Assembly (NCBI GenBank): GCA_029204225.1
Contig: CM055092.1
Span: forward strand, 86,224,032 to 86,288,031
Reading direction: 5' to 3'
Length of the DNA: 64,000 bases
Source of the DNA: Diphasiastrum complanatum
Taxonomy: Eukaryota; Streptophyta; Lycopodiopsida; Lycopodiales; Lycopodiaceae
Shown: positions 42,436-57,558 of the stretch, piece by piece
Numbering within the stretch: position 1 is the stretch's first letter
Layout of the letters: the number at the start of each line of letters is the position of its first letter
Program-made: the position numbers and the translations under genes
Notes under the pieces: generated by a model
The model's input: only the letters and a program-made list of their open reading frames with translations
Database searches by the model: none
What the model was told of the DNA's origin: nothing

Positions 42436-45400
42436 AATTTTTTTAGGCAATAGAAGGGTTGCTGGGGTTTTTTTTTGGTCAAATATGCTGCTAGAAAAGA
42501 ACGTATATTGTAATTATAGAAGGATTGAGTGATGAGAATCAAGATACAACACAAATCTCAGCCTAAACTCTAAACCTTGAAAACAAGAACTTTCACAAAT
42601 CCGCTTGCAACTCTCCCACAACCTCCAAACTATGCAAAGCAACATAGCTGGTCCCGTAGAGAGAATCTTAGCAACTGACATCACCGAAAATGGTTGCCTA
42701 CATATAGCCTCCACAAGATGCAAGGAAAAAACCCCTTACAAGTTGCTCATTTTTGCTTTTTGCTGTTTTCTTTCTCTACATCTACCAATAACATTGTTAG
42801 ATGCTCACAATCTCCTTCTCCCTATCACCACCTTTGTCGCAAGCCCTCGTAGACCGAAAATGGAGCCAGCCTCATGGTGTGTTTGCTTGTGTGTGACTCA
42901 TGGGGCCCTCATACACTCCATGTTTTTTTTTAACAGTGGCTACCTTGTATTGGCCTTGGTTGACACCACCATCTTTTGTGACATGATGAGGGAGACTGTT
43001 GCTTGTGATACCACTTGGAGAACCCCTCGCACGTGAGGCCTTGGGTACATGCCTAGGCCACATATGGTTGCTCTATTCTATTGGATGGGTGAATTGATAT
43101 TAGGAACAAACCTATTATCAACATCTTGGTGTCATGTATTTTGTAGATGTGTTTTGGCGTTGTTGAGCTGTTTTTTTGCAATGAAATGGTTTGCTTTTTG
43201 ATTTTTGTAGGATGTTAGCTATTTGAAAAAATTGACTTGACAAGTGGAATTTCTTCCACAAGCCCATACATGCAGTTGCTCATTTGCTTCACCCTATGTG
43301 TGCTATTAAAGGCATGCGTACATATATCGAGCTAGTGGCCGACTGGAAGACGTACACGCGGAATGTGTATCTAGGATAGGGTTGTTCCCCAATAGGGCTA
43401 TCTAACCCATCTTGTTTTTTGCACTTGTGTAATTGTCAACACTTTTTGTGTGGTTTTGTCTCCTTGCTTTTTAGAATTTGATGTCCCCTGTATTTGTGCA
43501 AGTCATGCCCCCTTGTTGTGTAGGATTGAGAGACAGATGTTGGATTTTGAGTGTAGACATGGATGTTTCATTGGATCTCAGGGTTGATATGATGAGTTTT
43601 TGCTAGAGCCACTCACATGTGGGGTGTGTTGTGTAAATCCACCCCAAACAATGTTATGGCTATTGTCACTCACATCCTTGCTCATGATTGTTCCGCCTTG
43701 GTCTATGAGCGGTATTGGAGCACTTGGTCTCTTATGCACACAAAGAGACACAATAGGCTTAGCATTTCCCAGCTGAACAGATTGGTTTATTGCACTACCA
43801 ACCTGAGGCTAGTCAGGCACATGTAGAGAGCTGGTACACCCAAAGAGTGCTTAGATTACTTTCAAGTTTCAAGTTTCGTATCTAACTACTTCGAGTATGA
43901 CCTGTTTAGTATGTGTCATATATTGGTTTGTTAAGGTTTAGATTCTAGAATTTTTCAAATTTTAGCCTCTATGTGAATTTTTTGGATGATTGTATAGTTG
44001 TTGGGATTCCCTAATTTTTTGGATGGTACTAGGTAGTTTGCTTGTCCTTAGCCCTTTGGTCATTCTCAATCGATTATCATATTTGAAATTTGGATTTCAC
44101 AATAAATGTGATATCACGAAAAGGTTGCTAAGCGGCTTGTAGAAAGCTCCTTCTTAACTTGTTACCATGTATGATTCTGAACAATAAATTGGAATCTTCA
44201 CTGTAAGAAAATCAAACACCATGCATCAACGATCACTCAACATTGATACTAGACAATCTGATTCACAGTTCACAACCTTTTGAATTTTTTTCCATCCTAT
44301 ATGTGATATTTTTCCCACCCAACACATAAAATGGAAAAAGAAAAAGGCATCGTAACACATTTGCTTGCTTTTGGGATTTCATGAGAGTTGATCAGAAGTG
44401 CTTGGGTTTCAAACTGTAACATCTATTATGCCTATGAATGTTTTAATATGCTGTTAGGTTAACATCTTCAATCACTCTACAATGTCCTTCATCGTTGTAA
44501 ATAGATCATACTCTGGTTGTATCACCACACCATATTGCACAACAACTTTGATGTGTAGCTATATCCAAAGATGAAACTAGTTAAGTCACATTTCGACTGT
44601 TGAAATGCTTCTTGATAAGCCTTCAAATTTAGATGCATTGTAGGCTTCTTCTTTTAAAGTGTCGTGTTGTGGTTTTATGCCCAAATTTTAACACTAGTTG
44701 GGTTCAGACCTTTGCAATATTCACAGAGAAGCTCAAAATCATTTAGGCATAGCCTATAGGACTAACAGGCTGTAGCTTGGTCAACTGAAGTTTAGTCAAC
44801 AATGAACATCATAGAGGCTGCACACACAACCTTTTTTTAAAATTCCTTCTAGCGGGGTCTAGATCTTACTTATGAAATGTTAGAAGTCCAATCTTAACAC
44901 TTTTCTTGATTCATTGTACAGCTCAGTTCTCAAGAGTGACAAAAATTTATTGTGCGCTATATTCCAAGATAAAAAGAAACTACATTTGTCCCTGAAATGA
45001 ATCTTTTGTTTTTTGTGTTTCAAATTTTTATTTAACCTCTGACTATGTTCCATCCTTAGTTTGAAATTTTGTTTTTTGAAAAGAATGAAAGGGAACATAC
45101 ATGTGATGTTCATTAGCTTGTATTCAGGACTGCATGGATTCTGAGGTGCCTATTATAGGCTTATCTTTATTTCTGTTTTATGTCTAATGTACATTCACAT
45201 TTGTTCTATTTTTGCACCGACATTGGCATGTAGAGATGTATGGTGTATTTTTGTAACTTATTTCTATGAAAATCATAAATTCTGTGGTTGGATATTGCAG
45301 GTTGCGCATGTTATTAGGGAGCAAAATATCATAGATGGTTTCAACATGATTGAATCATTTTGTGAGCGCGTTATTAAACAGATGTCAGTAATAAGAGCAC

Positions 45401-48400
45401 AAAAGTAAGTCACGTGAAATTTTAAATCTGTCCTGCTTTCTTGACCTGCTTTGCTGAGCATACTGCTTTGCAATAATTTGAAGATTCGTGGACGAATTAT
45501 GTAGCTCCTCACAAGTTGTTGTGAAAAGGTTGAATGTTATTCTTTTAACCTAGAGCATTGTATGGATGCTGAAAAGCTATAGACTCAGAGAGATGATTTG
45601 TAAGTTTGTTTTGCACTTAATAATTTGAAATTTTTGCCCGTTACAGGAGGATCTTGAAAATGCTTTTGAGCCTTATATTGATGACAGATATGCAGTAACT
45701 GATAAACAAAGTAGCTTATATCAATAGAAGTTAACAAGGAAAGAAAATATGTTTTGCACTACAATAGCAGGTGGGCTACTGTCTACTATTCACGATGAGC
45801 GCTATTTGTCTTTGACTATTACTATAACATGCACAAATTATTCGTATTGTGGCTTTGCTTGCACCCAAACAACATAGTACTAGACTTTCTACTTTGAGAA
45901 ATCTTGCAACTAAGTTCTAAACCACTAGGATTCTACTATATGTAATCTAGAGTTCAATGATCACCGACAAGGGGCTCCTCTGCTGGAAAGTGTATTGCAG
46001 AATTAGCTCCATGACTTAGATGCCTATTAAAGAAATGTAAGGAGATGACACTTTCAATATGGAGTGCCTGCTTCAATTTTTTGAGGTTGAGTGTAGAGAA
46101 GTGAATATTGTAAGCTTGAAAAGAGTTATATGCTCAAAGTAGTCGTGAACCATACTTTTAAAAACTCAATTTTTAGAATTTAGGACAGCAATAAAAAGTT
46201 AATGGGGCTTTCTTGTCAACATGCTATGGATGCTGAGGATAAATGATAAAGAGTTCACACTGTCTGCAAACACCACTATTTGAGGAATTACATGCTAAGA
46301 TGAGAGTGCCCACATGATTGTTTTTAAGAGAGTCTCACAGAAAACAGATGACTTAGATCACCTATTGGAGTTTATGGACAAAAGCAGGAAGGAAAACTTT
46401 AACTATTGATGTCTCATTAGTAAAACTTGGTTGTCTAGGCTGTATACGTGTGTGTGTGGTGTTTTTTTTGGGTAGTTGGCTCTGAAAGTTTGGGGCCAAC
46501 TTAGTGCATCATTGAATGACTTCTTTACATGATTTGTCAACCTACAAAGTTTACAATTTATCAAACGAAATGGAATCTGTTTGTGGAAGAAGGACCGCTG
46601 CACGTTGCAAATTCATTAAAAAATAAAAGGGCCTAGCGACAGATTAGAATTGAATGACGTTATAGCACATACAAAAGTAGAAAGAGTAATCTTTGTAGTC
46701 ACAAGTGTAGACCAAGTTGTTAAAGTTAGAATTTGCAAGCATGACGATGGTGCTTTAAATCTTTCTTTTCTTAATTTTCAGGTCTTGTCCAACAGACCTG
46801 CAGGAAGCTGTATCAAGTTTGCTTTTTGCGGGGCCAAGGTGTGCAAAGTTGCCAGAACTTTTGAAAGTTCGTGAAGTATTTTCTGCAAAATATGGGAAAG
46901 ATTTTGTGACGGCAGCAATAGAGCCTAACAAGAACTCTGCAGTTAGTAAGCAGGTAAGCTGCACAACCATGTGTGACCCTTATCATATCAGTGTGAGTAA
47001 ATTGCAGTAAAATTACTTCCCTTGCTCCTTGCTAGCAGTAGCATAGACAAAGTATTTTATGGCTAGTCTTAACCTTATACTTTGTGTTGTGAAAATTGAT
47101 AGATCTGATTCTTATGCGACACAAATGAGAAAAGGAAAGAACATCACACCATCGGTGGGTAAATTATAAGACCTATTCTCTCTAAAACCTGTTCTCAGTA
47201 GACCGTTAGCTCTTTCAAAACCGATCTTGCTTGAATGCTCTCCCCACATGAATATAAAAACAGATTGGCCATTATCTTGGTTAGATGTCTACACCACCAC
47301 AAGGTTTTGTGGAGTTTCAACCAAGTACCACTTTAAAAAACTTTTGATGGTGTTCCTTTCAATTTGAGAACCGAAGAAGTTGAGTGGCATGGTATCAATA
47401 CATTGAAGTCCTCTAAACAGTTACTGTATCAAAACCCAGTGAGCAAAAGGTTGTTTGGGAGGAATCATTCAACTTGCTTACATTTTCAATCCTTGCTTTT
47501 GACTATATGTCCAGGTGTTCTTTATGGAGCCAATGTTTGGACAAAGACCCACCAATGGTCTTATGCTAGCAATTTTTTCTAGCTTAATCTTTCCTGCCAT
47601 GGCTTGCAAGATTGCATGAAATGTCTGCCTGTTTGATTCTGCTGAGTGACGTTTAGAAGGGAAATCTAAACATTGGGGTGATGGAAGCTATGCATCTTCA
47701 AACATAGGAATAGAAGCTATGAAATGGCAACACACTTCCCGCATGTGGATTTTCTTGAGTCATCGCTTAAAAGAACTTCTGTGGCCCTAAATGCTTCTCA
47801 ATGCTGACACTGGAAGGTCCTGCAGATTATTACCTAACTACTTTTTCCTGCCTTTTGCCTCTTCAGGACAGTCTAGGAAGCAATGCTGAACCTTGTTTTA
47901 CCAAAAGAAATAATAAAACTTCATCTAAAGTGTTCTAGTAGGAATCTTTGTTGTTTACATCTATGTGCTAAAGCTTCATGAAGGATGATGGGCCTATTGG
48001 TTCAAAATGTTAGCAAATTTGCCTACCTCCCAGTAGGGCATATAATATGGCATATGTCCACTGAAGGAGAGAGCTCATAAGTTGTATTGGAGCTCTTTGC
48101 TCAAGTGCAGAAGCCTTGTAATAATTACTGTTTTGGAGCCTTCTCTCTTCATAGCTTTTCAAGTAATGGGCTATAAGTTTCAAAAGAGGCAATAATGATT
48201 GACCAATAATTATCACTATCTTGATTTCTTTTTAGCTCTGTTGCTGTTGCTGGTTTTATCCTCAAGCTGAAGGGCATAAGGAAGAGCACTGAAATTACTT
48301 ATTTGGAGTCCTGAAGTTATTAGAAAGCTGCCAACAAGTGTTATTGGTGGAAGTGTTTGTTTTGTGCAGATTATTGAAAAGCTGTCTTTTAGCACTCCAA

Positions 48401-50665
48401 TGATGGCCACAAAAGTTAAGCTTATGCAAGACATTGCTCTGGAATATGGCATCAAGTGGAATCCAGTAACTTTGGGATCCAAGTTATGTCAGCAATTTGG
48501 AGATAGTGTAAGGACTCCTGCAAGGGTTTTCTGTTATATTGTGATCTTTTGGGCCAGTATGAGCATGAAAATTTTCAAATTTACAGACAAGTCACATGTT
48601 TGGCTGTTTAGGGATTAACTGATATGACTAACCAAACCATATCTTTCAAATTTTGCTTGACCTGCGTACATGCTATAATGGCTGCTAGCTAAGTTCATGC
48701 GATTCAGAAGTTCGTGAAGGTGATGCTGAAAAGAGGAAATTGGAGTTGAAATGATTCAAAATTTTGAAGTTACACATAGGTCATACATAGCATTCCATAC
48801 AAAAGAAATTGAGGCAAAGTGTAAGAGTCTAATCGTCTCTGTACAATTCATATCAAGAATTCCTTAGGGGGGGGGGTTGTGCATAAAGGTAATCTCCAAA
48901 GTTCCTATATACCCCCCCCCCCCCCCATTTACCAACATAATATATAGGCCTCAAATATTGTCTAACATTCTACAGAACCCACTGGAGAGGTATTGAATGA
49001 GCTTTGCGAGCAAATTTGATGCTTAAAGCATGATAACACTTCTGATCTCTTTTGCTGATTGATATTGTTCACCACGTTCCCAAGTTCAGGTTCTAGTGGT
49101 TCTATGCAACTTCTCTTCCACGCATCTCCATAGGGCTGCAGTTAGAGTTGGAATTTAATCGTTATATCAAGTAGATATTTCTCATTGTTTGAATTGCAGA
49201 ATGATTCTTGTGAAGTTCTTGCTTAGCAGAATAATGTGAAAGTTATTAAAGTATTTACACTTGATTCTTTACCCAGGAGGGATCAAATCGATCAATGGCA
49301 GATGCCAATATAGGCTCACGGGCAAAACCTGTTTTTCCAATCTCTGAGAGTAGTTCATCTCAATCTACCTCAAAGAAACAAGAGGATAATTCCATTCTCA
49401 TGCCACCATCATTATCCAGTGACGATGAAGATGACGTCGATTTTGATGCCAGAAACCAGTTTATTGTATCTGTAATGCCAATACGTACGATGGTGCTACC
49501 GCAAAGTGAAAATAACTTTCAAGACACAATGTTACCAGTTCGGTTAAATGCTCATGATCACCATACAGTCCTGACTGAAAAAATGTCTTTGCAAGAGAAA
49601 GTGCAATCAACTGCTGAGCAGTTGAGTGCTAATTTTGCCCTGCAAATTAAAGATAACACAATCAATACAGAATATCAGATTCCCTACAGGGATGTTATTA
49701 CCGCTGCAGAATCTGCTGCAAAATCTGCTGATCATGCTGCTGCTGCTGCAAAAACGGCTGCTATGCTTGCCATGAATGCATTTTCACAGAAAGCTTCAAT
49801 CACAAGGGTGGCCACAGAGAAGGCGAAAGATGTCGTGATATGTGAGGAATCTACAGATAGCTTGAGTAACTCACACAATACCAGGTTTTCACACCAAGAA
49901 TCTGTTACTGAAATGAGCAGATCAAGTCGCGAAATTCCTGTGAGAAGCAGGTTACCTCATCCCGTAGGGATTTCTGTTCGGACTCGCTCAGATTTGCAGC
50001 AGCAAGCGGTAGTTCAGGCCACCGACTTGTTACAACTGAATCCAGCAATGCCAGCTAATTGGGTTTTGGATGACCCCATCGCGGATGCTGCTAGCAACTT
50101 CAAACGCGCAAATAGCAAGAAGAAAGTCAATGCTCATTCCAAGGTGGCTAATGAATACAGTTCTGCCTGGAACACTGATGATAACACCATTTTATCCCAT
50201 GAGGACATGAATGAAAGAATTGCTCCTCAGCATTCCCAATCAATTTCACGAGTTCCACCATCCGGACCTGGTTATACTTATCACCGTGCACAAAGTGATA
50301 ACTTCTTCTCAAGTTCAGGACCATCTCACAGGAAGGAAACATGTGGTGTAAACACAATTCCAAGCAGAGATCAGAAATTAAATCTTCAGAGCAGTCGAGT
50401 GTCAAGAGTAATTGTCAGAGAAAACTCAGCTGGCACGGTTGGTTCTGGCCCTGTCTCCGTCCATTCGAACAGCACAGGCCAAAGTCGGCCAGAGCAAAAG
50501 AACTCTCAAGAGATTGGCATGGGTGGCAAGGAACAGGGCCGACGTCAGGAAAATACCAAAATACATCCTGTCACAAACGTACCTGGCATTATCTCATCTG
50601 CAGGCTCTAAAAGATCCACATCAAACTCTTTTATTAGGATAATGCATTCATGTCTGTCTGCCTGA
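40990..50665 (+). CDS. IST1-like ESCRT-III-associated protein, six exons
   Basis: IST1 proteins bind ESCRT-III and the Vps4 ATPase and shape multivesicular body sorting of membrane proteins at endosomes. Exons: 40990-41027, 41331-41463, 45301-45404, 46782-46953, 48370-48507, 49277-50665. All five introns are GT-AG and every join keeps the frame, giving 657 residues. The N-terminal Ist1 domain (1-195) starts MSCFRKSFKSAKCKALLKL and continues KHEIQLKHMRLDVSRLLQIG, VAHVIREQNIIDGFNMIESF, LFAGPRCAKLPELLKVREVF, AKYGKDFVTAAIEPN and VKLMQDIALEYGIKWNP. The C-terminal half is Ser/Asn-rich and probably disordered, with an Ala-rich helix (SADHAAAAAKTAAMLAM) and an acidic SSDDEDDVDFDA patch. I see no clear MIT-interacting motif at the end. 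Intron 2 is 3837 bases. The start is chosen because FKSAKC matches the family N-terminus. This is the only intact host gene in the window. Confidence 0.93.
41464..45300 (+). other. intron 2 of the IST1-like gene
   Basis: 3.8 kb bounded by CGG/GTAAGC and TTGCAG. It holds an AT microsatellite (42370-42432) and several small frames without family signal (42605-43036, 43617-43826). A TGATACCAC word at 43008 resembles a decayed primer-binding site but lacks an LTR edge. Repeat insertion probably accounts for its size. Confidence 0.85.
42370..42432. repeat. (AT)n microsatellite in intron 2
   Basis: Two AT runs split by ATCTATATAAGCCT. A minus-strand frame through it encodes only Ile-Tyr repeats. 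Confidence 0.93.
48867..48926. repeat. paired homopolymers G10 and C15 in intron 5
   Basis: A run of ten G (48867-48876) is followed 35 bases later by fifteen C (48912-48926), inside intron 5 of the IST1-like gene. The two are complementary and could pair in RNA as a hairpin with a 35-base loop. Confidence 0.9.
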
Positions 50666-51190
50666 GGTTATAGGGCTGCATGGGGAATCTCTTAAAGTAG
50701 TATGGTTGGAGAATGGCATCAGAGCTAAAAGGCTGCTTCAAGCGGATGTTGATGAATCACAAAAGCAGAAGTGTTTTCAACTTGTGGCCCTAGCTAGCAT
50801 GTAGTGTGGGAATCCAATGGTCACGTCTCAGAGCTATCTAGCTGAATATTGCAGGAGAAAAGCATATTATCTGGTCAACGAATCCTTTTTTGAGCATATT
50901 ATCTTGCACAGTAGTGAGCTATTCGAGCGAGAGCGATGATCAATGAAGTGCCTACTGTGAGGCTATGGTTCTTTTGTTGAATAGAGCCGTGTACAATTCA
51001 GATCTTTTACAATTGGAGATTCGTGCACCCATCTCTCCAAAGAGAAGGCACTCCTTTCCAAGTGCTGGCAACATTGAAAATATTCTACAGATAAGCACTA
51101 GACTGAGATACATGAGTGCAGCATTTCAGTACCGTTTTTTCTTTTCACTATACTGCTTCATTTGTCTATAGTTACTGAATAAAAGCTGTT
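50666..51190 (+). other. 3' UTR of the IST1-like gene
   Basis: After the TGA at 50663-50665 there is no further coding signal. AATAAA at 51178-51183 is a canonical polyadenylation signal about 515 bases past the stop. Confidence 0.6.
51178..51183 (+). terminator. polyadenylation signal AATAAA
   Basis: Exact AATAAA followed by a T-rich stretch (GTCTCTTACAATCTGTCAC). It is the first good candidate after the IST1-like stop codon. Confidence 0.55.
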
Positions 51191-51634
51191 AGGCGTCTCT
51201 TACAATCTGTCACATGCTATATTTCTTGCCATGCTTTTTATCACAAAGCTTGAAGTGCTCGATATATTAGGCCACTTGTGATAACATGCTTAACCATATG
51301 GGTTAAGTGGTCGTCGTGACAACTGTATGTGTGAATATCTGGTTTATGTTTATGACATGACATGACTGTAAGTTGAAATCGATACAACCTCTTTTTGGTT
51401 GTATCAAGTACTAATATTAGTGATAAGATCTTCAACAAGTACTCTATGAGTTCTATTTGCAGATAAAAATATACCTTTTTCAGAAAATGTGATGTACCTT
51501 GAATTCATGCTTCATGGATACTATAATTTGTGATTCAGTACATAACTTACATCATATTGGTAGGACAAGGCCATGCGAACTTCAGGTTTTAATTTTTAAA
51601 GTTCTGTGACAGGACTTACACAGATTTCATGAAG

Positions 51635-51945
51635 AGACTTCTTTAAGATTGCCTCCATTAATTTTAGGAAAGAGACTTAAGTAGTGGCATCCTTCAAGTG
51701 TTTGTTACTGCACTCTGACCAGTGGTTTGGGATGATACATCGAGCTTTAAGAGACTTTACTTTCATAAAATGCTTAAGCCAACTTCTAAGAGTTTCTTTA
51801 AAGTCCATTGATTTTAAGGAAGAGCCTCAATTTGTGGCATCCCCTCATCCATAAATTTACAAGAGATCTCAAGAGATTCCACTGAAATTTCTGTTACTTC
51901 ACTCTGACCTCTGATTTGGGATGATAGCAATTTTAGGACTCTCCC
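51635..51945. repeat. diverged local duplication
   Basis: Two blocks share the order ATTTTAGGAAAGAG, GTGGCATCC, GTTACTGCACTCTGACC and TTTGGGATGATA (first from about 51640, second from about 51797 with small changes). It is an old direct duplication of about 150-190 bases. Function unknown. Confidence 0.6.
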
Positions 51946-51949
51946 AAAA

Positions 51950-54931
<2,982 letters not shown>

Positions 54932-55139
54932 CATTGACTCCCACACGCCCCCCACCCAATCACCTCCTCACACTCCACTGCCTTTGGTGGCCGTCATTGT
55001 TGCACAACGGTAGGGCTCCTCTTCTTTTGATGCTTCTCCCCCTCTTCTACACCTCTTCTTGCCAACTCCTTTCCTTCTACTAGGGCTACACTCGATCTAC
55101 AATCCCTCTAAAGTTGTTGAAATTTTTCTTGCCTACAAG

Positions 55140-55406
55140 ATGGTGGTGTTGAGAACAGAGGTGCAAGCATTGAGGGATGAAGTCAAGCTACTTCAAGAAG
55201 AGGATGGACCATTGAGATTAGAGGTTGCAACATACAAAGAAAGTTTTAAGACATATGGAAAACCACCCACCATGATGATGAAAGTCCAAGCATTGGAGCA
55301 AGAATTAGTCCAACACAAGGAATCCACCAAAACTTGGGCATCTCTATTCAATGGAGTTATACTTGTTAGGACAACACATAATTTGATGTGCCTCCCAAAT
55401 ATCTAA
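55140..55406 (+). CDS. small coiled-coil ORF, unidentified
   Basis: From the ATG at 55140 the frame encodes 88 residues. The first half has heptad spacing (RTEVQALRDEVKLLQEEDG), as does the middle (MKVQALEQELVQHKE), typical of a short coiled coil. A TTG start at 55059 would add 27 residues that look like leader. It follows a CT array and precedes copia fragments. It could be a scrap of a transposon gag or of a host gene; I recognise neither. Confidence 0.3.
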   Translation: MVVLRTEVQALRDEVKLLQEEDGPLRLEVATYKESFKTYGKPPTMMMKVQALEQELVQHKESTKTWASLFNGVILVRTTHNLMCLPNI

Positions 55407-55459
55407 AAACTCTCTTTAAAACACTCCACTGTTATTTTTTTGAATTTAAGATGTACCTA

Positions 55460-55890
55460 CTCGTAGTCCCATTGCATCTGCAATGTTCAGCCTGATACAA
55501 ATGGTGAATCTCTTATTGAGTCTTCCGACATGGTTCTACAGATCATTTCAACCCCACCGAAATAGGAACATTGACAAGTTTGCAATCCTAGAGTTTGAAT
55601 TTTTGAAATATCATCTCAATGTATTTCCTTTGGTTTAAACAAAACTTTCTTATTATGTTGATCTCTTTCAATTTTAATGTCCAACATAGATATGCCTCAC
55701 ACATGTTCTTCATTTCAAAATGGGATGACAATTAGGATTTAGTATCTTGGGTCATTTTGTTGTTACCTATCAATACAATATCATCAACACATGACACCAA
55801 GACAACAAATTGATCAACAACTTGCTTGGAGTAAACACAATGATTAACTTCTCCATGTTGAAAGCCTTTTCCCAACATATTTAAAGACTA
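55460..55890 (-). pseudogene. copia reverse transcriptase fragment, minus strand
   Basis: The minus strand reads YSKQVVDQFVVLVSCVDDIV and LIGNNKMTQDTKS, with the catalytic YVDD motif changed to CVDD, then LSSHFEMKNMCEA and QRKYIEMIFQKFKL. Several stops break it. It lies head to head with a plus-strand copia fragment starting at 55900. Confidence 0.7.
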
Positions 55891-55899
55891 GGACCAAAC

Positions 55900-56860
55900 C
55901 CTCTAAGAAATATTAAGGGTTTTGGTTACATAGCTTTTGCTCAAACACCAAAAGAACTCAAAAGAAGGCTTAATGCATCCAGCACCAAGTCAATCTTTGT
56001 TGGTTACTCCTCCGAGAATAAAGCTATTAAATTCTATGATCTTACAACCAGGGATTTGTTTTTTTTTTATAATAATTAATTTAAAGGGACTAGACTATAT
56101 TTCATATAAGTTAATTATTGTTCCTTTTTTAGATATTACCAAATCTCAAGTGCATAATTTGATTCTTCTGAGAGTTCACTCTTGTGACAGTGATTCTAAG
56201 GAGAATGTTCCAGAATAACAAAAGAAGTAATCTTAGTTTGAACTTGTCATTTCAAGAAGGTTGACAAGAATCATGATTCCACCTACCAAATTAATTGATG
56301 AATCTACAGTCTTGGAGCATGCAAATGTGGAGTTGTCAAGAAGCAATGGATTAGAGAGTACCAATACTTATGAAAAAGAAAGATGTGGGCTATCATGGAA
56401 CTTGCAATTGACAAACACATTGTGGATTTTCAAGACAAAAAATATATAAATTTGGTGGTAGTATTGACCAAAGAAAGACAAGACTAGTGGCAAGGGGGTT
56501 TTTGTAAACACACTCGACATTGATAATGATATACTTGGCCATGTACTCAAGCATTTTTTGATTAGATTACTATTATTCTATGCAGCTACATCAAATTTTG
56601 AAGTTCATCAAATGGATGTGCAATCACCATTTTTTGAATGGAGTTGTTGAGGAAGACATTTATATGTCTCAACATGAGTATTATGCATTCAAATATTAAA
56701 AAACATGTGGTTTGCAAATTCTATAAAGCATTATATGGACTCAAACAAGAGATTTTTGATATTTTTTCTATACACCTTGTCAACTCCAATTACTACCAAT
56801 GTTGTATAAAATTCAAGGATAATCTTAGATCATTTGCTATGCTCATGGCTCCCTAATTAA
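55900..56860 (+). pseudogene. copia integrase C-terminus and reverse transcriptase fragment
   Basis: The plus strand reads VFGYIAFAQTPKELKRRLNA and KSIFVGYSSENKAIKFYDL (integrase end), then a decayed linker, then HQMDVQSPFF, EEDIYMSQ-like and CKFYKALYGLKQE blocks of reverse transcriptase. At least six frame breaks occur and the catalytic part is missing. It may be the other half of the element whose reverse transcriptase lies inverted at 55460-55890. Confidence 0.65.
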
Positions 56861-57550
56861 CGATCACATTTACTATCGAATTTTAATGCTCTCATTTTTC
56901 CATCTTGAATCAAGCTTGTAAGTCATCCTAGAATTCTTGCAAGATTTTGCCTTCGCTATAAATTAAGATCAAGAATTCTCTTATTTTGATTTTGACATAA
57001 TCCAATTGAAATTATTTTAATAAGATATTTTGTTTGATTCCAACTCTTTTCTATTCATTGAGAAATATGAGTTATGTTAGAAGTGTAAGTATCCCTCAGT
57101 TGCTAACACTGATGTGGAGATGTTATTATTTTGGGTGCTCAAGCTCTTGCTCTCTTTGTGAATGCCTTTTGCTCTTCTCTTGCATTGTTGCCTCTCATGT
57201 TTATGCTTGAGCAATGTTGAGGATAGGATTGAGTGGTGATTCTCTCTTATTTTAGCTTTCCATTTAGCATTCTCGCTCCTTGTGTGATTATGTCATTTCT
57301 TGAAAGTTTTGTATTCTGGTAAGATTTAAAAGATGAGTAATGTGGTGGTGATGTGGGTGAAGTGGAAAGTATAGGATGTTAGGTGGTGGACATGTTGGAA
57401 GTCTAAAATAGTGTAACTATGTGGTTTTAAGAGTCTAGATATAGTTCCTTTTGCTATAAATTAGATGTGGAATGTTCTTGGATGTCTTGTTTAATTAATT
57501 TTGATGGTTTAGTGATGTTTGTGATAGCAAAAACTAGATTGAGGTTTGGA
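56861..57550. other. no gene seen
   Basis: Non-coding AT-rich sequence between two copia remnants; no LTR border was identified. Confidence 0.45.
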
Positions 57551-57558
57551 AGCTATCT

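Noticed and set aside
43003-43016. Possible copia primer-binding site (TGATACCAC on the plus strand)
   Set aside because: Only eight bases match, the adjoining bases do not begin with TG, and no copia coding sequence is near.
42605-43036. 143-codon frame within intron 2
   Set aside because: Mixed hydrophobic low-information sequence, no homology recognised, inside a well-defined intron.
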